The position numbers were made by a program, and so were the translations under genes. A model generated the notes under the pieces. The model was not told the DNA's origin, did no database searches, and saw nothing but the letters and a program-made list of their open reading frames with translations. From Blastobasis lacticolella (lineage: Eukaryota > Arthropoda > Insecta > Lepidoptera > Blastobasidae), in assembly GCA_905147135.1 (NCBI GenBank), contig LR990067.1:5642001-5706000 (forward strand): a DNA stretch of 64,000 nt. The letters run 5' to 3'. Below, piece by piece: positions 37,501-49,500 of the stretch. Each line of letters begins with the position of its first letter. The first letter of the stretch is position 1.

Positions 37501-40500
37501 TTTCATATTCGAAAACAGTTGTTTAAGGATACGCTTTTTTTACGCCAGTCTATAAAATTTTAAAATTTACTTTTCGATACAGCATTTCCCATACTAATTT
37601 CATTACAGCTGTAACGTAAAATAACTTTTTAATCATTATGCAACACTATAATTTTTTAAATTTTTTGTCTGGCGCCGAGACACGGCGAAATGTAGGCTGA
37701 ATACCTAAATGTCTTTGACAAATTCATAATTCAAATTATCCTGTTTATATTTGTGTGTAATTATTTTCCCGCTAAACAGAATATTCTTTTCTAATTGTTG
37801 TAAGTTGTGTTTGTTAATGTTTTTTCTAGTTTGAAGCAAACAAATAGATAAATGTGAAAGTAGTAAAGTGAATTTCCCGCCGCTTGATATCCTCGACGCA
37901 TATCGAGGTATTCTACATAGATACACAGGTACCACAGAACTGACTCGCAGCTTACTTCCAGCAAAGTTGAGAAAATTATTGGTACGAAATTTTAACATGA
38001 AGACAGTTGCATAAACTACTATTTTATCTCATGTTTTAATACCCCCTTTTATATGACAGTTGCATAAACTACTATTACTAAATAAATGAATATGAATAAA
38101 GAGCTTTGAACATTTACTTGGAGAAAATCACCAAGCCCACTCAGTGGTGTTTCCACTAGATCTGGTGGTTTAGACTACTTTTTAGCAGACGAATTTTGGA
38201 TTAGTGGCTAGTGGATTTTTCTAGTAAGTTATAAAATCAACCACTAGCACGATTTACATATCATCTCATCGTCGCGTTAATGTCCCGGTTATGCTCTCGC
38301 GCACGAGAGCCCGAGGTCCGCCTTTACCATGGATCCAGGATTTGGCAGGTCAGGTAATTACAGTGGAGCGACTGCCATCTGACCTCCATGACCCTGCTAC
38401 CAGGGGAACCTGACCAAATTCGATCATGGTTACACATCCAGTCGCCTGAATGTGCAGGTTTTCCCTCACCGTAAGAGCATCGGTTCAAAATTCAATTTTT
38501 TTTTTTTATTGATTAGGACATTAAATATCTCTTTCCGCCATATTAAAAAAATAACGATTTTGCGGCCACTCATAAAACTTACGACAATCAATAGGGAACT
38601 TTTAATATAGATCGGTCACTTTTGTTCAAAAATGTCGAAAGGTATATCTTGCGAGATATCGCAAGAAACTATCGACACATCCTGAACAAAGATCCCCTAC
38701 TAATACTACTCATAGTGAAATATCTTCTAAACTATTGAACTGATTTCGATTAACCCTTTCCATGCCACGGATTTTTACGCCACGGCCCAAAAAGATCTTG
38801 TTTAAATAGAGTTGTGAACATAATACATATCGATATATTGGATAGTAAACTCAGTGATAATGTTCGTGTGTGCAATTCAAATAATTTGTTGATTATAACT
38901 TATTTTCTTGTCTGGTATATCAGTCTTTGGCGTCAAGGACACTGAAATAAGATGTCACGTTTATATGACTTTAGCGTTGAAAAGGTTAATAAAGCTAGGA
39001 ATAATTTCGATTATACCGTTGTCATTTTTGATTTACGCTACTATATGCGGTCAACCGTGTGGTGTCCGGCAGAATAGAATAGCACCAAGCCCTTACACTC
39101 GCGGGTGTCGTACAAGGCGACTAATGTTTTCGAGGTAAAAGATCTAAGAGTCTCCGTAGGCTGGAAAATGGGCAGCAGCGTTTTCCATTGATATATTTAT
39201 AACACTGCGATCTCCAACCCGCCTGCCAAGCGTGGAGATTATGGCAAAAACCTCCCCTTTCGTGGGAGAGGCCCTTAGTCCTGCAGTGGACTGTAATGGG
39301 CTGTGATGTGTGTGATGCGGTCAACCTGCTATGGTAGATGGCGGTGTCCAGGTACGAAGAAACTCATTTTTCAAGTACTGGACACTCCCAAAAGGAGACG
39401 AGTCTAGTGGGCAATATAGCGCAAAAATCTGAGATACTGACAGAGGCGAGCATGCGCGTTGCGCTTGTTCAACCTACTTCGTCAAGTTCGACAAGCCTTA
39501 AAGTACGAAACGGTTACCCATCCCGTTCTCGGATGTAGCGAGCATTGCTTAACCTTAGTTATCGGTCTCACAAGCATGCTGCCACTAGTACAATGCCGCT
39601 CTCCCAAAGATTGATACTAGTAAGTTTTACTATTTATACGATAGAGAGAAATAAAATTACCGAAAAAAACATTAAAGTTTACGAGGAAAGTCTCCAGTGC
39701 TTGGGGTGGGGAACCATAGTTTTGGTAGTGAAAGGGCTTAACATATGCCTGTTTTCTGCCAAAGCAACGTGTCCCGGGGTTTTAGTGGTAGCAACGCAAA
39801 TTTGACGTTACTAATTTCCATTGACAGGCATCCGTGAACACTTTCCATCAGGTGGCCCGCTCGCCTGTTTCTCAATAGGCAGCGGTGACCACATTCCATC
39901 AGGCGCCCCGCTTTCCCTTTTATCTATAGACAGCCGTGACCATTTTCCATCAGGTGGCCCGCCTGTTTGTCTATGACATAAAAAACCTGTTCCAGAATGC
40001 TTTTGGCATGTGCGTTCGGGTACTGCGATCGGCGGGAACGCGGTGCGGGCAGCTTTGACCGTAGCCGGGCTCGGCGCTTGTGAGGCTGAGTGCATCAGGG
40101 CGCATGCGTTCTTCTGTCGAGGGTTGAGCTTCAGGTAAGACTCATACTTACATACATACATGCGTTTGTCCCACAGGAGAGGTAGAGACTGTAGCCTGAC
40201 ATTTTGCTCTGTCCTGACAAAACTACCCGCATAAGTATATCTACTGTTCTTATACACTATTCTAAGAACTTATACACTAGGAACATTCGGTAGGTACTGG
40301 CTACAAACATTTCTAGGATAGTTACGCATACATCAAGTACATAAAAAATTACAGGTAAGACATTTGAATTCTGCAGTTTCTTACTAACGCCATGCAGTAA
40401 ATTGCAGTGGATTCATGCAAAAATTTAATGAAAGAATTGAATAAAACTTATGTGGTAAAGCTTCCTCAAAATTATTTTCATAAAGCGTTAACAAATCTAT

Positions 40501-43500
40501 CAGTCGCTATACAGGACAGGATGCTTCGTCCGTCCGATAGAGGACTACAAAAACCTCTACGTACTAGCCAGAGTTCGTTTTCCAGCAATCGGTAGAGCTC
40601 ATCTAATCTAAAATGACGCGCCCCACTATCGCATTAACGCACCCAAGCAAGTTTAAAATATGGACGCAATACATATACAAATGCCGTTGTAATTGGTCAT
40701 TCAGTTGCCGGTGAGATTCAAACGTCGGAGCACGCGTCGTTCATTGGCTCCCACACAGATGAAGTGTCGTTATCAATATTTGCACTCACACATCGAAATC
40801 AACTAACTAAGTAGAGGGGCGCGTCATTTTAGACTAGACGAGCTCTACCCGATTATGAAGTATCAAACAGCATGGACCTATAATTTCGCGAGTTCGCCCG
40901 TGGTATTGTCGATGGTTCTCTTTCGAGAAAGAGAGAGAAAGAAATATGAAACGGTGGACAGGCAGATATGCCCCTCTCTTACATACTGATAGATTCGTCT
41001 TATAAATGTGATTGTGATGGCATCTTTACCTTCCAGATTCGATCCACCAACAATAGGCGATGACCTCGAGAACTGCATCCTGACATCTTCACCACCGACG
41101 TCGTTGGAGAATGGCCATGGACTCCGACCCAGTGCTGGCCACGAGCTGTACTCCAGAGGGAACTATGGCCGGGGATGCGAACCGGCGCTGTATGATGATT
41201 TGGTGCAGAAGGAGTCTGGTGGTGAGTGGTCAGGGGGTCTGAAAAGGTCAAGCATAATATTGTCTGAAAGTTTCAATAAAATTTGATTCGCTATTTCCAA
41301 GATATTTAAAAATTTGCTTGTATAAAAATTACATTTTTCGCCATTTTCGCCAGACAAAACGCTAATTTCTTAAGTAAGGACCTAAAATATCACTTGCCTT
41401 TTCTGGGGGTCTAAAAAGGCCACATTAATTATTCATATTATAGTACCACAAACTTATCTGATCCGGTGACCAATACTGGAACGAAGTGTCGCCATTTTGA
41501 AATGCCACTTTGTTGTCAACAACAGCGACGCTGGCATCCGTTCAGATAAGTTTGTGGCACTCTATGGCATTTTACCACCTACTGATAAGTGAAATCTTAG
41601 CTGACAGATATCTGTGATGCCACAACTTTCGTTTTGCACTAACAAGAGGAAGACGTCATCACACATATCTGTTAAATAAGATATTTGGAACTTATCAGGA
41701 GTTTGTGAAACATCTTGTGTATGAATAACGCGCTGTCATAGATCGTGGGTCCGTGGTCGTGCGACGGGTGGTTTTAGGGTCTCCTATTGGTCGGGCGACT
41801 CCCGTCGTACGATCATGGGACCGTTGTCAATTAGGACAGCGCCTAAGGTTGTCACTATCTGAGAAAACTAACTACACTGTCTCATCCAGAATGCTACCTC
41901 CAATACGACAACGCAGCCAAGCTGATAGGAAGTGCTGTGAGAGGCGCGGCGAGAGCCCGCGGAGAACAGGCCTGCGCTGCCGCCTGTACTAATGCCCCCT
42001 TCCGGTGCCTTAGCTTCTCTTATAAGTGAGTATAACATAGATGACATACGTAAAATACGTGACATACATGACATATATAATATACATTACATGCGTAACA
42101 TGCATATCATATATAACATATATAACTTCAATAGCATACATAGCATAACTTACGTAACATACATAACATATAACATACCTAACACACAACATATAAAACA
42201 TGCATAGCGTGCATAGCATACATAACATACATACATTATGACACGCCGTATCCCCATAGGGAAAGAAAGAAAGAAAATACATTTATTACGCATAGCACAC
42301 CATGACACAATAATCATCTAAGCATTAATGTCCCGGTTGTGCTCTCGCGCACAAGAGCCCGGGGTCCGCCTTGACCATGATCTAGGATTTTGCAGGTCAG
42401 GTAATTACAGTGGAGCGACTGCCATCCGACCTCCGTGACCCTGCTACCAGGGGAACCTGACCAGATTGGATCATGGTTACACATTCAGTCGCATGTACAA
42501 GTCATTGGTACATGGCCGGAGCAGGATTCGACCCGGGATCTCTGCCTTACGAGTCGGATACTCTAACCGCTCGGCCACCGACGCTCTCACACCACAACAC
42601 AACAACAGTTACAGACACACAGTCTCATCATATAAACACAAATAAATAAATATCTTCCAGCAACAACGCCCCACCGGACGTTGACAACTGTCTCCTTTCC
42701 GAGATACGCCTTTTCGACCTCCAAAGAGGAGTAGACTACCAGCATTCTACCGACGACTGGCTGTTCGCTTTCGACCTCTTCAATGGACAGTGCTGGCGGA
42801 AAGTGCATGGGAAAGGGGAGTATGAGTAAGTACTTTATCTAATTCCATTCTCTATTTGCCAATTTTTCCCATTTCTACAGATTTCTAGTTCTACAGATTC
42901 CTACACAGCGTCAAGTGACATGAACTCCGTCCAAAAGTTCTTACTACCCACGGTCAGTTTGGATTGACAAGCCTATTTTTGTCATGCCACTTAGTCAAGC
43001 GGCATGAATGTGAGTGGGAGGCATTCAGTTTCAACAGTCCTGCCGTTTTTTGCTAGGCCCAAAAATGACAACCACTCCATAGCATAGGTGACAGATGTTA
43101 TTATGAGGTCTCACTAGTTTGTGCAGACGCAGTGTCCGAAAAACCTATTCATGAACCATACTTGAGTGGTGATCGCCACTACGCGTCTATCAAAATGAGT
43201 GCATACCCATATACATCATAACGCCTTTGCATTATAAACTGTATTTTTATTTTCTGTAATGTTATAAATTGATCCAATAAAGAGATTACATACATACATA
43301 TAAACCTAATGAGTAAAACTGTATAAGAGGGTCAGTAGAGGGCGCCTGAGAAGGACATATACTTATCAGATAAATAATATGCTCCAAAAACGGCAGGTCA
43401 GGAGTACCCTCAACCGGCGTAAATGTATGAATGTGAAAGAGGTGAGAGCACTCGAAAATGTCTGCCTACCCCTATAGGATACGGGCGTGAATGTGTATGT

Positions 43501-46500
43501 ATGTATGTACTAACGAGTGGCGAGCTCGTTGCGAGGCTAACCGTTCGACTAGCCTCAAAGTACGAAACGGTCACCAATCCAGTTCTCAGATTCTGCGTGC
43601 GCCGACCGATAATTTTGGTTATCGGCTACTAGACCAGTAGGTTATTTATCTAACTCTGTTGCCAACCATTCTCTAATTTCAAGAATTGAAATTGTTACTT
43701 TTGCGATTACGTATGATTGATTTAATAGTTTCAGTTTATTGCAATGGACTTTGTCAGCAATTGAACCCATGAAATCGATGATACGGAATCGCAAAAGTAA
43801 CAATTTCAATCATCGAAATCAGATAATTGTTGGCAACAGCATTACGTAATTAGCCTAGTCTGGGTTGTGGCTGAAAATCAGTTTATTGGCCTTCTAGGTA
43901 ACACTGTTTTGAGCCACTACCCTTTTTTGTTGTTGGAGCACACACATACAGCTTATAATATATTAAGTGGTATTATTTAAGGTAAAATAAAGTTGTATTT
44001 ATTGTTTGTTTAGGTATACGTTTATGTGTGTGAATGGAGTACCAAATAAATGCTTTTCTATTCTATAGGGCTTCACTTATAATATTAATATGATTTAACT
44101 GCCTCACTCATCAGAGAACCAGTACAAGAGCTTCCCCATCCCATATCACCGCCGGTCATTCCTCACCGAGAGACTTCTGGACCTCCATATTTGCCGGCTC
44201 CCCCTGGTAAGTATTTTTAAACTACTAAAATACATAAATAAACAAATTATTTATATACCGGATAGAGTACGTTTATTTTATCTTATGCTATCTAGAAGTA
44301 AATTGGTATTAGATTATGTGTATAGTTACAACATAAGATTATAATATCCTGATTTCTAAACTAGGAGAGTACTGTCTGTATTTTATAAAATTCTCAAATT
44401 TATCGCAATTTATCAAAAGCAGGTTTCAAAGCTACTGTGCTAATGACAAGGACAAGCTAATGTGCGTATGTGTGTGAGTATATCAGTGATTGAATGTTGA
44501 TTGATCAACCCGTAAATAATTGTTTAGTTTCCCTATAAGTTTACTCTTGAAGTCGTTATTGTAAAGTGCAGCCGAACTTCAACTCTAGGGTGATTAGCCA
44601 CTTTCATGGTCGATAGTACAGCGCCGCAAGGATCTAATTAACCGGAGGTAGATTGTAATAAAACAGAAGTTTCCAATATGGCAGCTTGTTAGAGCTGTTA
44701 GTTATTTTTTACATCACGTTCGTCAATATCCCGATTGTGTTCTTTGCAGATCTGTAGGCTAATTACGTAACTCTGTTGCCAACAATTCTCTCATTTCAAT
44801 GATTGAAATTGTTACGATATTACGTATGATAGATGTAATACTTTTAATTTATTGGAATGGAATTTTGTTAGCAAAAAAACCCATGGAAATGGAAACCCAT
44901 GAATCTTAAAGTAACAATTTCAATAATTGAATTATTAGCAACAGAGTTACGTAATTAGCCTACAAGACTTGCCATGGAGAGAAAGGAATCTGACCAGTTT
45001 GGATCATGGTTACACATTCAGTCGCCTGAATGTGCAAATTTCCTCACAATGTTTAACCGGGAACGCCAAGATGATTATTATTACGAGTATATTCCTCACA
45101 TACGTCTTAAATCTGCACAATTTCTTATCCGCAGTCGAAACATATCCATCAGGACCTCCAAGTGGCCCAGAATACAAGCCATCGTACCCATCCAAGCAAT
45201 ACCCTGCCACTCCAGGATACCTTCCAGTGGACCCACCCGGATATCCGGTACCTTCTGGCCCTGATTACAAACCAGGGTTTTCACGCCCAGATCCAGGTTA
45301 CAAACCGGGATATCCGGATTCCGGATTCAGACCAGGATACCCGGGTCCAGATTCCGGTTTTAGGCCGGGCTATCCACGACCGGATTCAGGGTTTAAACCA
45401 GGTTATCATCCCCCGGATTCGGGTTTTAAACCGGGTTATCGTCCCCCGGATTCGGGTTTTAAACCGGCGTACCCAGATACAGATTACAGACCGGGTGGAC
45501 CGGTATATCCGCCAGCGCCTAGTGGACCATCCTATCCGGGTAGACCCGGATCTGGACCCGAGTATCCGAGGCCTCAACCCGAGTATGGACCACCGAGACC
45601 TCAGAAACCGCAAGGATATCCAGTAGATAGAGAGGAACCAAGTAAGTTTTGACTCTTTTTAAATTCCCTAGGATAAGAATAAGAACTTAAAATAATAATC
45701 AATTATAATTTCTTTAAGCAAATAATATTAAGCTCGGCTTGCACAAAATTATTAAACGTATTTAAGAATGACGTTTAATGTAATTTTGTATGAAATTTTT
45801 TGTTCATCATAAGCTTAAATACGTTTATTTTTTGCAAGTCTAATAAAGAATGCTAGTCATATTAAAATCAGAAGAAAAAAATCTGATTACTTACAAATTT
45901 TTAATGTTTTTACTAATTATAGTCCATACTTTCTTTAGCCACAGGAACTACAATAACATTCTAACCATTTTTGTGTTTTTTTTCTAGGTTATAACTTTTA
46001 CGATTATAGTGTTTTATTGTAGTTTTTTGTTTACTATTTTCGCACAAACACAGAGAATGTGTAGAAATAGTGCATTCATGCGCACAGTCATTTCATTTTC
46101 GACGTAGAGAATATTGCACCAAAATGTTACCATAGTCAGCACTGCTCCATACATTCATATAGTAGAATAACTTAGAATGAAACATGTCCATTTCCATTTC
46201 ATTTCATTTATTGCAACAATGCAACTTTGTATTTGCGATTGAATAGAAGTCCCAAATTTTTTTTATGTTACTCTTTTTTTATGTGACAAAGGAGCAGACA
46301 GCGAACCTGATGGTAATTGGTAACTGTCGCCCATGACATCTACAATTCATACATTTAGGTTGCACATAACAAAAATGCACAATTTTAAAAGTGTGTTCCG
46401 GGTTTCCTACCGCGTACCTTTGTTGACGAGTAACGATATTCGACGCAGAAAAGGTACGCGGTAGGAAACCCGGAACATGCCTTTAAAATGTGTGATAATA

Positions 46501-49500
46501 ACCACGATAGTTTAAAATATTATGTTTCAATTTAAATGCTCTGTTAAGATACTTGTAAGAACTCCTTATTATGCCAAAACATAATGCTTGTTATATTTAG
46601 AGTTAACTGTTAGAGTTAACTTCTGTCAAGCGTGTAGAAAACATAAAACAATTCCCACCACATGTTAGAACATTGTTACTTGAAAATGTCCATCGTGGTT
46701 ACTTCGAGCGACAGTCACCGCTCCCCAAGACAAGTTGGCTGTCTGCTCGTTTCTCACTTCTTATTTATACAAATCATTATCCAGCTGATGGAAAATGGTA
46801 ACTGTGGCATACCTTACCTACAACAGCAAATCAAAATTTCAAAAGAGATTTCTTTATTGAGTAGGACATTATGGATCAACCAACTTATCTAAACTTACAT
46901 TCTGCCATATATAACAAAAAACCTCCTCCTTTTTCGAAGTCGGCTAACAGCATTAACCACAGACTATGTTTATGGTTAAGATATTTTTATTATTAATGTT
47001 TCCGATGTCTGTAACTGTACTGTGCTATGTGTAATAAATGTCTTTTCTTTCTTTCTTTATGTCAATATATTTGGCATTAACATGGTATTAATCATCCACA
47101 CCTTTCCAGTAAAGTCATCATGGCGACACTACACGGTATCTGGGTTCCCTTGTCGGAAGGGAACGACGTGTGCCCAGAACCAGGTGGCTGGGCACTGGGC
47201 ATGTGAGCCTGAAGGCGGGGAAGTCGGTAAGTGTTTATTTATTTATTTATTGGAGTACCAACAGCTGCATAAAAGATAATAAATATTATTTTAGAACCAA
47301 CAAGCCAATTACAGGTATTCGCTAGTAACAAGTAGTGTGAAAGGTAGAATAGGACAAATTATGGTTCTTAGATAGGTAAAGAGAGTAGATTCTAGTGTGA
47401 AATGGAGGATGGTAGAAGGAAGGAGGTAAGGTTTCGAAAGTGTCAGGTGTCTAAATCTAAATAAAATAATATAAGGCGATTTCATCGTACATGTTATTGG
47501 GTTTATTACCACGGTTAATATTGTTTTTAAATCGATATTTCGACGCAGGAGCAATACTAACAGTGGTAATAAATAAACCTGTAGTCTAATTATGTAACGC
47601 TGTTGCCAACAATTCTCTGATTTCAATGATTGAAATTTTTACTAGGTAATTAGCTTACTGATAACATGTACGATGAAAGTGTAGTGAATAACCACGATAG
47701 TCCTAAAACATATATACGACATACGATGGTACTAAGATAGGTACAAAGAGTAGACACGAGTGTGATAGCCAATGGTTTCGAAAGTGTCAAGTATCTAAAA
47801 ATTAATAACCAACAGAACAATCAGATTAGATCAGAATCAGATAACCCCGACTAAGTTAACTTAAATTCAAATATTTTCTAAACGACCAAATAGATTTTAA
47901 TGAAACAAAACTAAGGACCATGTCGATTAAAGTGACTTTCAAATAGAGAAAACCGCATCTAAGATATTAACATTATTCCATCCAGGTTCTTGGGACTACT
48001 GCTGCGCCCCGTCCCATCGGTGTGGTTACAGCGAAGGATTCCACAAACCCTGGTAAGGTTCATTCCATTTACCATTGCTATTTAAATAATTGACTATTGG
48101 AGGGTCAGTGGCCGAGCGGTTAAGGTATCCGACTCGTAAGCGAGAGATACCAGGTTAGAATCTTGCTGCGGGCATGTACCAATCACTTTTTTTCTGAGTG
48201 ATGGGTCTATATAGGGCCCTATTTTTTAATGGCTCGCCTCGATTCGAATTATAATTTTCGGCATGAAAAGTTCACTATTTTGATACATTATGCTGATTTT
48301 CCTTATTTCTGAACCATAATCTTTCGATATTGCCTTGTCAAAATTACGTGCTACATCAATGTCATTCCAAAAATCAAAATTGAAAACAATTCAACTCGAA
48401 GCGAGAGATTCAAAAATAGAGCCCATGTACATATAAAACAAAGAGTACTCCGTTCTTTGACATTTTTTTTCCATTAACCTAGGTCTACATTGGTATTACA
48501 TAAAACGCAGCCCAATGGGTGAAGAATTTTGATATTTACTTGTAGTTTTAGTGTTCATTAGTGACTCGGCTATTAATGCCATTCGAATAAATACATAAAC
48601 ATAAACTTCAATGTGAACAAACAGGTGCTACGTAGGCCAGTCCCAAGACCAATGGCGGCCTTGCAGTGAGAAGTACTATCCCTACCACCAACACAACGTG
48701 CCGCATCCCTCACAAGGACATGGGGGTAAGTCCTAGTTTGTTTGAATGGGTTGAGATTGGTTTCGTGTTTTAGAAAATTCACAGAATGGCGTCTAATCGT
48801 ACGAATAGGAACGTACGTGGAAATAAAAGTTCCCAACTATTCCCTTTCTGTTAGATTTTTGTTTGTTTTATAATTGGACTAGCTAGGCATTTGACCGCCA
48901 TCTCCACCTGGTGTGAAATGACGATTCGGCCAATGATAGAGCTTGCCTGTCTAGGAACAGCAGATTCACTCTAGTCTTGTCGGCGTCTAGATTATAATGA
49001 TCAGAGAACACACTTACAGGTAAAGCGTTTCATTCTTTGACCGTACGCATTATAAAGGTTGAACTAAAGCAATTGTTAACAGGAAAATAAGACTTTAAAG
49101 ATTTTAAAATATTGACGCCTGTTAAAACGACAAGAGCAAACTCAACCACGTGCATATTTGCTCCCAACTTAGCTCAGCAACCCTACTCATCGCAATATTC
49201 AATATTTATTGCTTCATAAGTTGTTAGCCGTGTGGTGTCCGGCAGAGTAGAATAGCACCAACCCCTTACACTCGTGGGTGTCGTACAAGGCTACTAACGT
49301 TTAGAGGCAAAATATCTAGTCTCCATAAACTGGAAAATGGGCAGCAGCGTTTTTCATTGTTATGTTTGCAACACTGCGATCTCCAACCCGCCTGCCAAGC
49401 GTGGAGATTATGACAATAACCTCCCCTTTCGTGGGAGAGGCCCAAAGTCCTGTAGTGGACTGTTATGGGCTGTGATGATGATGAAGTTGTACATACAATG

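Larger units (their letters stand above)
34500..39995 (+). other. Unit B intron 6
   Basis: About 5.5 kb. Contains the exon 6 relic, a full-length SINE, LINE fragments (35040-35720), the large palindrome (36955-38005), truncated SINEs (38266-38485, 39057-39314), a 5S-like repeat (39425-39580) and a tail repeat abutting exon 7. Nothing recognised in 35725-36640 or 38490-39040. Confidence 0.65.

Noticed and set aside
36640..38070. CRISPR-like or regularly spaced repeats
   Set aside because: The repeats are long inverted arms, not short spaced direct repeats, and the DNA is animal.
42010..42282. Cys/Tyr/Val-rich minus-strand protein
   Set aside because: Translation of the AACATA-type simple repeat; composition fully explained by the repeat.
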